Positions 38,101 to 49,865 of a stretch of DNA of 64,000 nt are shown here, one piece after another. A program made the position numbers and the translations under genes. Under the pieces are notes generated by a model that worked only from the letters and a program-made list of their open reading frames with translations, was not told the DNA's origin and searched no databases. The DNA is taken from the NCBI RefSeq assembly GCF_051014685.1, contig NC_135061.1, positions 6,868,029 through 6,932,028 of the forward strand. The letters are read 5' to 3'. The stretch comes from Ptiloglossa arizonensis. Taxonomy: Eukaryota; Arthropoda; Insecta; Hymenoptera; Colletidae. Positions within the stretch are counted from its first letter, which is position 1; each line of letters opens with the position of its first letter.

Positions 38101-41100
38101 TTCTTGTATTGCACCCCCCATACCTTTTGATCGGCTGCCGCGACGGGAACGAATGAGGACGGGGAGGAATCGAAGTAAGCCTGTCGACGCCGAGACGAAA
38201 CGATTGGTAAACCGATCACCTCGTTTAGATGTTTGCACTCGCTGGTAGAAGGCACAGGTCAGGCTGCAGAACCTCCTCGACGAGGTCCTTTTTTTTTCGT
38301 AGAATTCATCCTCGTCCGTGGAATCCTTCGGTCGTCTGAATACACATATAGTACATATGTCGAACGACACGACTCACGGATTTGCAAATTTTCGAAGCGT
38401 TCTCTAAACCTGTTCTATCGAATCTCTCAATCGAGTAGCGTAGACCCATTGGCTGAAAATTAGTTAATAGTATTAGCGTACCTCGAGAAATAATTATTCG
38501 GAGCATAGAAGGACCCCGTCGTTGGCCGAGATATCATTTAAACTTAACTTGGCACGGTCTTGCGTATCACCATTAAAATCCATGGCTTGAGTCCATGGCT
38601 AGAATTTCACTGTCACATAATATGTACGTGATGAGATATACGACACCTATTCTAGAAGCTGCAGCTTTCGTAGAATGCACACGTATTTTACCGACCGAGC
38701 GAATTAACGAAATTAATCACATTAGGTCGAGCTAGAACCACCGTCGATTACTTTTACGATTATTTACGAACGGACCGTCATCCTTAGTCACAACATCACG
38801 ATATATCATTGCAACAGGCTCCAGACGTCACGCACGATCGCTTCTGTAGTTTCTCGAACCGAGGATCCATAAAATTAACCGGGTATCTGGTGCACGAAGA
38901 TGAAGTGCATATACTTCGAGGATCTACGAAGAATCGTGCGGTGAAACGTCGTACTCGATCCACGAAGAATTGACGTTTTTCTGCTCGTCCCTTCAGGTGT
39001 TCCTCCTCGAGGAACAACGCAACGAAGACACATCGAGAACATCCGACGACAGGTCCTACGTGTTTCTCCTCTATCCACCTTCGGTTGGCTCTACTCTCAA
39101 TCCGGATCTCTATATCGTTAGAGTTCAGCTCAGGGCGCTGGTGGTCGGTCTTCTGGTTCATCAGATGCTCCTCCATTGCATCGCCAGTGTCCTTTTGCAG
39201 GGCGCCGATTCCTCTTTTCCCAGGTACGTACCCCTTTTTGAGAATATTGCACGGTGATTCGCGTAACAGCGTGATTTCACCGAGACAACATTTCGAAAAC
39301 GTATCGCATCTGGTTTTCATCCCGAAGAGATACACGAGCGACGCAATTTTAGTAAGTAAAAACGCTCTATTTTATTTAAAAATGATCAAGCGTGAACATA
39401 AAAATGTTTCTTACCGTTGGATTCAGTTAAGTTTCAAGTATCGACCAACAGATATCACCGGTGATCTAATTATCTTACAATCGGGGTCATCTCCTTTGGT
39501 AAATATTCAAAATTTTATTCTGCCAACTTCTCCATCATCTTGACTTTCTTCTTCTTCTTCTTCTTCTTCTTCTTCCATTACTCGAAGCCATTACTAAATG
39601 TGCACCTGCCGCTATTGTTCTCAAAGACACGACCCAGGCTACCGAAGCTGCTTGTGAAATTGGTTTCGTCGCGTACTATTGTACAAACACTGACGAGATC
39701 GTGCAAGTGGCATCGAGTGACCATTTTTCCATACGACGCCAAGGTTGTGGGACAATTTTAATTCACGTATGAAAAACGGACGATATTGAACGCAGTGTTA
39801 CTTCAGTGGAATCACGTTTTAACCGAACCAGCTTGATTATTTCCGGTGCCAGTGTACCGATTCAAAGTGTATTCTAGATAATAGAACAATTTCTACGAGT
39901 TGCATCCAAAGTTCTCAAAGTTACCTTTAGTTTCTAAAAAGTAAAACCGTACAATTTTTAAATCGGTTTTAAATCAGGAACTTTCCAACCTGGCTGACGC
40001 TGGAATCTCGTTCGAATTCTAGCTTATCTCACGTGATACCGCACTCGACGTCATCAGCGTCACCAAAACCAATTGTACACGGCTGTCTCTCGTACCTGAA
40101 CACTCGCCACGTGGATACATTCTTCTCGGCATTGGATCTCTCGTACGCAGCTGCTTTGAAATTCGACAGTCGTCCAGGTCTGAAATTCTTGGTCCAAAAG
40201 GTAGCCAACCTTCGCCAGCCAGCGAACCTCTATCGCCAGGCAGGTGCAGCCTGGACAGTGAAGATAATCACACTGTTCGAGTTGTGTCTGCGCGAAATGG
40301 ATAACACCGAGGTGACCCTGGAGACCGTCAAGTCGATACTGACCCCGAATCCCGACGATAAGGAGTGTCTCAAGACCTCGAATCTCAAAAAGCTGTCCAA
40401 GTACCTGAGACAGCTGCGCAACACGTTCGACGAACTATGCGAGAGCTACGTGGAGGTGGTCTTGGACGAGGATGGAAAACACACCAGAGTGGACAGTTTC
40501 TCGGAGAGGAAGATATTTCTATTGGTGGCCCAGCCGGACGACTATCCAGAGATCATAAAAAAGGAACCGATCAACGACAGAGCCACACCTGTCATGGCTG
40601 AGTCGTCAACGGAGGAATCGGAAGGTCAGATGGACCAGGAAGAACCGGAGGACATCGAAGCCTACAACCCTAACTTGGACGACGAGAGCGGATTGGAGGA
40701 ACTCGGACCGGAGCTCGACGACGATCCTAGACCCTTCAGATTGTCCGACCTGGCGGTGGAGTACTCTACTGACTCTGGTCCCCAGTCTGAACCGGAGACG
40801 GACAATTCTAGACCAGTTTCCAGGTTAGGCTCCGTCACGGAGAAAATCGTTTACCCTGATCGCTCGGGTGGCACTTCCAGCGAAGGATACATCGACGGCA
40901 AGTACAGTTCCACGACTCCAGCACCGTCGCAGCTGATCAACAATCGGGACAACCTGTACTACAAACTGGGCTCGCTACGCAGGACCGAGTCCGCGGACTC
41001 TTTCGGGACATCGGTGTTGGAGACAAAGGCAGCCAATGTTGGTCTGACGTTCGACGAGGTCTCCGCGTATCGGAAACCGAAACCAGAGAGAAGGAAAAGC

Positions 41101-41775
41101 GACGCCTGCTTGTTGTCCCGCAAGAACTCTTGGAAGTTCACCGTGTCCGGCGAAGCGGAGGACGCGGATAAGTCCACGCGATTCGATTCGGCAAGATTGA
41201 GGTGCGCATCGGTGATGGAGCTGAGGAGAACACGGGGAACGGCCGTGTCCAGTTCGTCCTTGAAGATCGAGAAGAAGGAGGACACAGGCTCCTCCAAGTT
41301 TTTGGACAACATCGACGAACTGTTGCGCTACTACGAACGCAGCAAGAGGGGCTTCAGAACCAATCCGTTCTTGAAAGACGAGGCAGAGGAGTCCACTGTC
41401 GAGAACCAGAAAATTCCACCGCGGGAGATCGTGTTCCAGAAGAAATGTAACATTCACAAGGACAGCGAGGCACGGAGAAAGGCTTGGGCCGAGACTCTCA
41501 GCACCGTGTTGGATTGGACTCTGGCTTTACCGGTGAGTTGCGATTATTCTCGAGGAATCGAGAACATACGATTCAATGTTTCGATTAACCTACCGTTTAT
41601 CGTTAACGCGAAAACGAAAATTTGTTCGCAGGACGCTCAACTGACCCCGTTGCTTCCGGTTTTCGTGAGCGGCGTGCGAGTCCTCACGAGACACGCGATG
41701 GATCAGATCCTCAAGCATCGACTATCCGCCCTTTTCCACCGAATTGCGGTGCTCTACGGATTGACGAGCAATTAG
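26156..41775 (+). CDS. ARFGEF3: ARFGEF3/BIG3-like Sec7-related protein
   Basis: Twenty-two coding exons with matching phases: 26156-26240, 26509-26642, 27668-27802, 27873-28038, 28298-28427, 28495-28764, 29163-29396, 29468-29695, 30223-30593, 30669-30853, 30934-31096, 31172-31480, 31563-31785, 31864-32037, 32111-32519, 32612-32824, 33092-33962, 34064-34196, 35739-35967, 38997-39223, 39978-41532, 41632-41775; 6588 nt, 2195 residues. Landmarks shared with vertebrate BIG3: [11 protein letters not shown] near residue 50, PRVDK and [61 protein letters not shown] (Sec7-like, about 560-700), [13 protein letters not shown] segment, [44 protein letters not shown]-type [12 protein letters not shown] and NLYRQAG, and a WTLALP...VLYGL C-terminus. 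The 1640-2090 part is acidic, low-complexity and diverged. Family knowledge: large cytosolic or vesicle-associated BIG relative; mammalian BIG3 restrains granule biogenesis and insulin secretion. Role in insects is not known to me. One intron is GC-AG and an alternative 3' exon exists (separate entries). Confidence 0.93.
28765..29162 (+). other. GC-AG intron in the ARFGEF3-like gene
   Basis: The exon ends TACAG|GCACGT and the next begins after TTTACAG at 29163. Only this GC donor gives the phase (2 nt plus 1 nt) that restores the conserved [15 protein letters not shown] join; no GT donor nearby in that phase exists. Confidence 0.7.
30483..31480 (+). other. Sec7-like region lacking the catalytic Glu
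   Basis: Exons 9-12 encode the part that aligns to the Sec7 core. By eye [13 protein letters not shown] fits the IDR..E.FAERYC helix that follows the FRLPGE motif of active ARF exchange factors. At the GE position this protein has RS, within LRSNIEVDE, with Ser at codon 30539-30541 in the Glu slot. The second Sec7 signature (about YxLAxSxIMLNTDLH) survives as [15 protein letters not shown]. It is therefore predicted to lack exchange activity, as reported for vertebrate BIG3. Confidence 0.6.
34197..35738 (+). other. Large intron 18 of the ARFGEF3-like gene
   Basis: Runs from a GTAAGCC donor after ...GCACIR to a TTTCCATAG acceptor before [15 protein letters not shown]; phases agree. It contains the decayed repeat array listed separately, a CpG-rich distal half and a perfect 9-bp stem palindrome (GCACACACC-GAGC-GGTGTGTGC) at about 35229-35250. 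The overlapping frames in the CpG-rich part are not credible genes. Confidence 0.7.
34440..35015. repeat. Decayed tandem array in intron 18, unit about 100 bp
   Basis: Five or six related units. Each carries versions of GGTAGAT(C/T)CGCAA, AAATCCAAA(C/G)A, GAGCCRAARGAGAC and TTCC(T/C)(A/C)(A/G)AA(T/C)(A/G)G. Copies of the GGTAGAT word are at about 34514, 34723, 34806 and 34927. Divergence between units is high, so the array is old. Confidence 0.6.
36717..36967. mobile_element. piggyBac-like MITE
   Basis: TTAA at 36717-36720 and at 36964-36967 flank a 243-bp element. Its ends are CCCCTTGCCCTACGA and the inverted CCCCTTCGCCTACAA, about 15 bp of terminal inverted repeat with a few mismatches. 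An exact TTAA target duplication with C-rich termini is the hallmark of piggyBac-type non-autonomous elements. It has no coding capacity. Confidence 0.65.
37127..37330 (+). CDS. ARFGEF3: Alternative 3'-terminal exon of the ARFGEF3-like gene
   Basis: A clean acceptor (CTTGCTCTCAG) is followed by a phase-0 frame of 67 codons and a TAG. It begins [15 protein letters not shown], coding-like and amphipathic, and ends in a Thr-rich tail. Exon 19 ends in phase 0, so it can splice either here or to the exon at 38997. Splicing here would give a 1621-residue protein lacking the whole C-terminal third. The frame shows no plausible donor before the stop, so it must be terminal if used. Usage is unproven; the acceptor and coding bias are the evidence. 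Confidence 0.5.
   Translation: MSQLREVLSAIKRQNAASLPTTPFQDSMTIETTLLDQHTTSYSVGCRQHTTPPDYTNTTSNTGPHWL
39545..39576. repeat. (CTT)n microsatellite
   Basis: Roughly ten uninterrupted CTT triplets in the intron between exons 38997-39223 and 39978-41532. Confidence 0.85.
41533..41631 (+). other. 99-nt in-frame, stopless final intron
   Basis: CCG|GTGAGT and TTCGCAG|GAC are strong splice sites. Removing the 99 nt joins WTLALP to [11 protein letters not shown] as in the family. The intron has no stop in the reading frame and its length is divisible by three, so retention would insert 33 residues without truncating the protein. Confidence 0.85.
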
Positions 41776-41883
41776 GAACAATTGCGATACATTTGGGAAC
41801 AGATGTATTTTCACGACTTGTCCCGAGATCGCTTTGCCCACCGACGAAACTAAAACGTCGGACACTGGAGCGAACACGTTCCG

Positions 41884-41889
41884 ATTAAA
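41884..41889 (+). terminator. Possible polyadenylation signal (ATTAAA)
   Basis: The common variant hexamer lies 109 nt after the ARFGEF3-like stop codon, followed within 30 nt by a GT-rich stretch (GGTGGTGTCT). A longer 3' UTR using an AATAAA near 44006 is also possible. Confidence 0.35.
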
Positions 41890-42252
41890 ATTTGAAGAAT
41901 TTTCAGCTCCAACGGTGGTGTCTACTCCACGAACATCCTAGACTGTGTACAGAACATCCGCATCTTCACTCAAAGTACGCTTTCGTACGTTAAACACACT
42001 ACGAACAGTTTCAGTCAATAGATACCGGAGGAATCCTCCATACTGTACGAAGAAAAAGCATCGTTAGACCGATGATCGGAGTCAATCTTTAGATAAGAAA
42101 CACCCGAAGACAATGATTGTCGTGTTTCGGAAGTAAATATTTTCATTCGGGTCTTTTTCAAGAGAACGATTTTTAAAAATCTCATCTACGTTAAGAGCTT
42201 CTAACCAAATCTTCGTTCCTAAGAGAGAAGAAAACGACGGAAGGATCCGTGT

Positions 42253-42400
42253 TTACGTTCACGAAGTCGCGTCAACGAAGAAGGGCAAGTTTACGAATCC
42301 ATGTTCACGAAGAAGGACAAGTTCACGAAGTTGTGTTCTCGAAGAAGGGCAAGTTAACGAGTTGTTCGTGTCGACGAACGAAGAAGGGTGATCAACGACT
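42253..42400. repeat. Short tandem repeats, unit about 35-40 bp
   Basis: Three to four imperfect copies of a unit built from GTTCACGAAG, then GTGT(T/C), then CGAAGAAGG(G/A)CAAGTT. It lies in or just past the 3' UTR of the ARFGEF3-like gene. Confidence 0.6.
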
Positions 42401-45400
42401 ATTTTAAACGTCACCGTTTCCAACGAAGCTGAACGTCGACTCCGTGTTTCGCGAAGGAGTCGAAGAATCCTAAGTTCGCCCAAAGCGGCCGGAAGTGCCG
42501 TGCACATGACCGACAATAGCTCATCCTGGATTCACCACGAGCGAAAGAAACGATGTCCCGTTTTCAGCCTGTCTCTAGTTCACCGCGCGCCCAGACGCGT
42601 CGACACGGAGAGACAAGGATTTTATTTACGATCCACTCTGCACGCACATCTCTCGATTCTCATTTTATGCTCTTTGCGCTTAACTGTAGTTTGCGGTCCA
42701 GTCGCGGAGTCGGATATACCGGAGTCTCGCTTCCAGCGTCGGGCGAATACGCGCGGCGCGGCGCGGCACCGCGTCCTCGCGAGTCCGATAGACGTCGCGA
42801 GATGGTACGGTTCCCTCTTCGGCTATTTTTCTTTCAAGTTTCGAGAAACAACGTAGAATTCTTTCCCAGGTGAACGTCCAAAACTGATTCTTGGATACCA
42901 TTTGAATTCTTCATTGGGGTAAGGGGACGATGGATCTTTCGATTCGTTGAATCTCGAGCGTATCGGATGATTCTTAAACGTCGAGGGAGATCAAATTCCG
43001 AGTACGAGAATGGGGGAAAAAGTGTTTCGGTTCGAAGTTAGGAAGAATTCAAAGAAGCGTCTTAGAGGTTTACTTCGCCACGGCATGTACCGATCTCTTT
43101 TCTTTTATTTTTCGATTTTCACGAAGAAAATTTACCCCGTATCTTCGGATAAATACGACGCACATTTTTTTTTAGTTTTAAGTAAGGTTTTTTATCTTCC
43201 GTTTAGGAAGGTCACTTTTGGTGCAATTTCTAACGTTTCCTTCTCTTTCTTCTATCGATTCTCGATCTCTACGGAAGTCTCTACAACTTCCCCGTTTTAC
43301 TTTTTCGAAATTCAGTTCTTCGAATATCGACAGGTACTTAAGAATTACCCCGTATACAAATTTCTTCTTAATCGTCGGAGCTGTGTTTCCTTCCATCCTT
43401 TACCTAAGAATCAGTCCAAACGGATATCCGGAAATTAATTTATCAAAGAAACGGAAGAAAAAAAAAGGACAACGGAAGACGTAATTGCTAAGTTAGGAAT
43501 TAAAGATTATTGTTGAGTCTGGAAGTTAGAGAAACGTTTAGAGCAAGAACGTATTATATTCTTCGAGCGAACGGAAGGATTTCGAGGAATCCTTTTAATT
43601 TTGCCAAAACGGTTCTTGAGCGCGTCGCGTATTCGCGAGCAGAGAACTGCAGCATACGGAAGAAAATAACAATGTTATATTTTATTGTAAATAGTACTCT
43701 TGCCGTTGGTCCATTGCGACGATCAACGAAAGAAGCTAGATATTTTTATCGTTAATTTTCATGTTCTAGTCTTTAGCGACTAGTCGACGGTTCTCAGTTT
43801 ATTTATCGCTTCGATATAATATATTATACATATATTTTGTATATCGTTTGTAAGTTAGTGAGAGAGAAAGATATAATTACCGACTGTTGTATAAATCAAC
43901 TATTGCCACGCGAATATCTCCATTCTGTCCTAAATTCCATCGGTGTTGTAAGTATCGTTGAACGTCAGATTGTTCGATGAAAACGCGGAGGGGTTAATAA
44001 CTGATAATAAAACGTGCCTACGTAGACCCTGTTTCGTTTTTTCGGAATTTTCTTTCAAGAAAGAGAAATTTCAAGATTTTAAGGCTGAACGTTCCCGCCT
44101 AAGTGTACGAGAAACTGTACGAACGAATAAAACGTACATTTATTACGCACTGGAGTGGCAGTATTTTAAATTGTTAAACTCGACAGCCGTGTGAGAATCA
44201 CAATTAATAATTATCAACGATAACCGTATGCACAAGAAATGTACGAACGTTGAATAATCAATTATTGCGAGTTATTATAATAAAATTGTACGATCGAATT
44301 TACAGCACAAGTTGGAGAAATTGGATACACTATACATTCTAAAAAATTTTTCACTAAACTTCAACTAACGCTGCATCCAATTTCTCTTCGGTTGCCAGAC
44401 TTCTTTATTTGCACCCTTTAACGAAAGAAACGCAAAATCATTGAACCCTTTTTTTATTTCTTTAAACGCAACGACATTGAAATTTTTTGATTTCAGAAAA
44501 CTTAATCTTTTAATTTTTACTTTATACAAAGCAACAGTGTTAACGATTCTTGAAATATTTCATCGAATTTCACAACAACAAATTTTGTACGTATTCCTAG
44601 ATCCATAAAAAATCTTTTGCATGGGATTGGAAACTCGTGCATACTGTATGCATGTATTTGCAGACAGTATGCACATACTCTTCCGAGACTCGGAAGTTTC
44701 TAGACTCCGAAGAAATGAGCCCAACTTCATTAAGAAGTTTTCAGCCGGGGTTGGCTTTAAAGCGAGATGGATGTCGTGTAGTATCGAGGGTGTCGACAAT
44801 TTCCTGCGAGACGAATCGCGTTTTAGTTCGTTTTAACGGACGTAGAAAAGGGCGGGAGAAACTCTTCGTCTGCGGTCGAAGTCATCCTCGTAAAGAGGAA
44901 AGCTTACGAGTTACGAGCGACGGCCGCCTCTAGGCCTATCCCATGCTTTTATTCCTGTTCTGATGTCCCATTCGCCGTGGTAGTAAACATCACCGAAGAG
45001 GAAGCGTAAGACGTTACCGGAAAGCGTTCCATCTTCGAAGTGCAGACGATTAACGCGGGAAGAGCATATTTCTTTCGAGAAAGCCTACGCACAGGTAGAC
45101 TTTTAACTTTTTCACGTTTCTTATGTGCTCAGTTTTAACACTCTGTACATTGTATCCATTTTATAATCCTGAATACGTTATACGTCTCCCTTGTGTAATT
45201 TCGAATCATTTTTTGGTAAAATATCGTTACGAAATACGAATTAATTAAATTGATAGATTGATTAGTAAATGAAATGTAACAATATGCCTCTTTTCTTATG
45301 TATCTACGTGCCCCTTTTCTTGAATAATAATGTACTCCGACTAACATAGTAGTATGTAAATTAATAATTGTTATGCATTTATAGCAAAATGAGCACTAGT

Positions 45401-48231
45401 TCGTGTACGATAATTCTGGTGTACATACCTTTACCGAATTCTTCGAAGAAAGGTTAAAATAGCGACAGGAACATCATTGTCCGCTTTCGAAACCGTGAAA
45501 ACTTCGTTACCATGGCAACACGTAAATTGATTATAAATAACTGGCATGCACGCTTGTCTTCGGCTGAAATATATTATTTATTTCAAACAGGTTACACCAA
45601 ATATAAAAAATGTTAACTGTTCGGTAACAATCTACACCTGTAACAACTTATCTCGGTCTCTCCTACTACTTTTACTTCGAATGTTTCTGTGTTTCGTGGA
45701 ATCTTTTGTCTAGAATTTTTCCAGTCTTTCGACATAAACAAGATAATTGTCTAATTCCGTATCGTACCGAGAGATAATCAGTGATAAATACTGATTCTGA
45801 GAAAAGTAGTGGGGAATTACGTAGGGTAAACATACTTATTACAGCAGGTATACGCTTTAGTGAGATATTTTTTTTTCAATAAGATTAGAATATTTAAAAC
45901 TAATTTTTTTACCTAAATAAATTGTTACAGTACAAGAAGAATGCACTCTAATTGAAGAAATAAGAATACTATTCAAATACTCACATATTTGCACATACAT
46001 ATTAAAATTTAAAAAAGGTAACTTCATAAAAAGTGGATCACTTTTCTTGTCTTAATTGCGGAAGGACTGTTGTTCGAATAATTGTACATTCTTTATATTT
46101 CTTTAGATTGAACGAGATAACGTTTTCTTTTTATTGTTCGATATGTACGTGCGATTCACCACTTTTCTCCAATTTAAAGTAAATTTATTCGCATTAACCC
46201 TCTCCCTACGACTATAGTCGGTAGCCATGGTTCTCCATACATTTAAGCTAGGACTCGACGAGCGTGTTTCGTCCACCGCATGTGACACGCGACAGGCGGT
46301 GCTTCTGTAGCATGTCAGAACGTGTTCCACGTTCGGGTAGTCACCTGCATTAACCCATTTGCAACGAACGACGAACTAGTACTCCAAAGCCTTAATGTTC
46401 ACGTTTATCAACGAGATACCAGTACCAATACGCAAATATCTAATAAGTTGCTTGTGTTTCGTGAGAAAAATAATAGAAAACGATGTATCTCTGTTATTTA
46501 AAAATTTCCAATCGTACGTTTATCGTAGTTTGAACCTCTACGAAATTATCTTTCAGTTTCATCTTTCATCTCAACTGTTCACAGCCTTCTGGTTTTTAAG
46601 AAGTCGATTACCATTCCGTACTGTCAGATGAGTTCTAATTCTGAGAAAAATGATGGGGAACTCTGACTTCTGAATGATGTAGCAGCTTCTCAGTATTTAG
46701 AGTGACATGGTAATTTATCGTATAATTGTCTCTACGCTTTCAACATATTGTTATGATATTTTTTGCAAAACGGGAATTTGAATTAATGTATGCATCTTTT
46801 TTTCTCCTTTTTTTTTTAATATCGATTCATAGAAAGGAAGAACGTGACCATTACAGTCTAGGAAAAGAAGTTTAAAACCGGGAAATGGACGCGCAGTTAT
46901 TTCAACCTCCTCATTACGACGTCAATTCTAATCACGAAGATTGCTTCTTCGTTCTATACACGTAGCTCGACGCTACGATCATCGGATTATCTATTAATTC
47001 CTTATTTAGACGGTAATTTCGCTCGAAACTCGATATTTAAGTAACTTTCTACCGATCCTTGTAGACGTTGCTTAATGCTGTCTCTCGAAACTCCTCCAAA
47101 TTCACAGAAACGTTCTCTAACCTGATTCGAAAACTTAAAACTAAAACCTATTTCCCTTAAACAATTTCTTAACAACTACACCGGGTGAAGCATTTAAAGC
47201 GGGATACAGGAATAAGTTACCTACTTTTAGCGATAGAAAAATGCATAAAATCAATTTTATTTGGTTTCGAGGAGGACGTAATCTTGGGTGCATAGTAATC
47301 TTTGTGGAGGTATAGAAGTGCAATTTTTTTTATTTATCTTTCGATAGAACGTTTCGAGACGCGGAACGTTTTAAAGGTCATTTATCCAAAGTTCGAAGAT
47401 TTAACTTTGTCTCGTGAGAAATTCTACAAATGCAAATGACGACTTGGAAGAGTATGTCAAAGTAAAACAGAGACAACGAAGCAGGGTGGATTGTTAATAA
47501 AGGGACGTAGGACACTATGAGCCTGGCCGGTGTAAACCGCAACTCTGTGGTTATAAGGAGAAACGCCGCATGTCACATATTTTCACTTTTGAGATATTGG
47601 TGTTTAAAGTTTCCCTGTTTCCTTTTTACGACATACAATTATTCACTTTAATATTCGGACACCGTAGTACTTTTATGTCTGTTGAGTTATATCTTTGCAA
47701 ATTATTGAAATACTTGTTCAGTTGCTTTTAATTACGCGAAATTATTTATTAGAGGCAACAGAAACATAAATAATTATTTCGTAATTGTAATATTTTATTC
47801 TATAATAAATCACTACGTATAAAAATAATTTTTGGGTCGCTTTCTATACTATTGCTTCTCGTGTCGTGTATCTTAATAATCATGGTAGAGAATTGTGGCA
47901 GAGTAATTAAGCACAAACCTAATTTTTGTTTTCTGCTCTATAGTGGTCTTCGAGAGTAGATAGAGAGTTAAATTTTTTAATTTATAAAATTTGCCCTTCG
48001 TTAATTTTTGCTCGATAAACGCGTAAATCGTATATGCTGCAGCTCGATTAATGCAAGCTTAATGCAAGCTTAATGCAATTAAACTCGAATTTTTTGAAAT
48101 CGTAACATGCGGAGTTTTGCCTTACAACCACAGAACTATCCGTCTGTTCGTCATTTCCAGCGTGCTTTAAATATTAAATAGAGCTCGCTGCGTTCGTGAA
48201 AAGGATTATTCATGCCCCCTGTGCCGAGAAA

Positions 48232-48258
48232 CAGAGACAGACAGACAGACACAGACCA
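48232..48258. repeat. (GACA)n microsatellite
   Basis: Tandem ACAG/GACA units with minor interruptions, in non-coding DNA. Confidence 0.7.
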
Positions 48259-49865
48259 CCGCGCCTCTGTGGTTTGCTTCCATGCTGCCAACCGGATAAA
48301 GATTTTTCTACTTCAAACTACCGGAAAGGATCTATTCGTTGGCCCTATTCCGACGTTAATGAAGGCGATTCTTTCGTCGTTCATCTTTTTCAATACTACC
48401 TGCAATTTCGTGTTTTTAATGCCTGTTCGTTTGAGCGTCAAAGAGTTAACATTCTCGGTTACACATTCGCAACGATTGCTTTTATTATATTGGAAGGTCG
48501 AATCGAGCCAGTCAACGGCCAAAAGCCACGCTTCCACTTGTGAAATTTCTTCATTTGAAATCAGTACGTGGTCCCTCGATTGTCCAACATTTTTATTGTA
48601 AAATAAAAAATTCTATTGCTGCTGCAGTAACGACGCAACTCGAGAAGATGCAAATTGTGAACAGTACTGTTTCGAACGACAAAACTTATTAAAGTAGACA
48701 GTATCGGAGGGATATCGGCGATCAAGTTGCACCTACCTGACCGAGAAGTTGTCACAGTTTGTGACCGACTCTGTGTCTTCTCTTCGAAAAATTCTGTATC
48801 GATTGGACGAAGTGTACCTTAAGCATTAAATTCCCTAATATTTCTAAGTACAGTGTTCCACCGTACCCTCTTATATTGTCACAAAACAACGACAGACAAT
48901 ACCTTTAATATAGTAAACCGTATGAAAGATAGGTTGCGAGACTCTGTTGCGTTGGGTCGAGATGTTGACTGCAATGTGAGTCTCGCAGCAATTGAAACAA
49001 CAAAATGGTGGCTCGGTGAGGTAGTCAGGTTGGATATCGGCTTCATCGTTTATAATATCACCACGCGTACCTGTAATCCTCGGTAAAGCTGTTAAACGAA
49101 ACAAAGGTACCTTCATCCGTGGACCGCAAGCTCTTCCTGTCCTATCGACTCTCGTTAAATCCAAATGGGAATGTGGCTTTAGTCGGTTCAGCGATCGGTT
49201 CGAGTCTGGTCGTACCCTTGCGGGAATTTGGTGAACGGTGAGGATTCAGGAACCTGTTCAGGCAAGATTTTATTTCATGGAAAATATCTGTGTATTTACA
49301 ATGTTACATGGACTGTCTTCCTGCTTCGCGAAAACACTCGCGTTGGCTCGGTTTGCAACACCGAATCGCTCGCTACTGTTTCCCATTGATCGTTCTAATC
49401 ACGATCCGACAAAGTCGTCCGGCAAGAACCTATCTAACATCTCAGACTCTCTCTCACCGATTATCTCGTCACTGTCGCCGTTATTATTCCACGAAACACT
49501 GATCACTCGCGTCCGAGCTTGAACTGCCAAACAATCGAAATGATCCTAAAAGATTCGCTTCCGTAAAACAGTTTCAATTCTAGCTGTGTTCCTTTTACCT
49601 GATTCGGTTCTCTCGGAGATGCTTCCCGTCATCTTCTCGAATGTCTACGTCGGTTCTGCTACCACCTGTGGACACCGCGGAGTCTCTAAACGGAAGTTTC
49701 CCTGTTTGAACGTTCTTTCGAGTCCTCGAATCGCGCGGAGCAACGACTTCCTCGTCGATATCACATTTACAACACTGGGTAGAAATCCTCGCGTCTACGA
49801 GACGTTTCTCGTCGTCCGAACTAGTATCCTCGATCGATTCCCAATTTCCTGTCGGCGGTGTATCC

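Larger units (their letters stand above)
35968..38996 (+). other. Large intron 19 of the ARFGEF3-like gene
   Basis: The donor CAG|GTAGGT and acceptor CCTTCAG are both phase 0, joining ...ERLRQLAAQ to VFLLEEQ, which matches the BIG3 AQQVFMLD join. Inside it lie an inverted-repeat element at 36721-36963 and an alternative terminal exon at 37127-37330. The remaining frames show nothing recognisable. Confidence 0.7.
42000..49865. other. Gene-free stretch
   Basis: Its first part is probably 3' UTR of the ARFGEF3-like gene. No exon with paired splice sites or a recognisable domain was seen on either strand. It contains a short GAAGAAGG-type repeat at 42253-42400, small hairpins near 44637-44675 and a (GACA)n tract near 48232-48258. 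The rest is AT-rich and featureless. Confidence 0.5.

Noticed and set aside
39085..39543. Continuation of the exon 38997-39223 frame into the next intron
   Set aside because: The exon ends at a strong CAG|GTACGT donor whose phase matches the next exon; the extra codons are intronic.
46194..46353. Two TTAACCC words 156 nt apart, considered as a third TTAA-type MITE
   Set aside because: The two ends are in direct rather than inverted orientation, so they do not form terminal inverted repeats.
49190..49215. GGTTCGAGTC word considered as a tRNA B-box
   Set aside because: No A-box at the right distance and no cloverleaf can be drawn; similar words elsewhere (16213, 19405) also fail.
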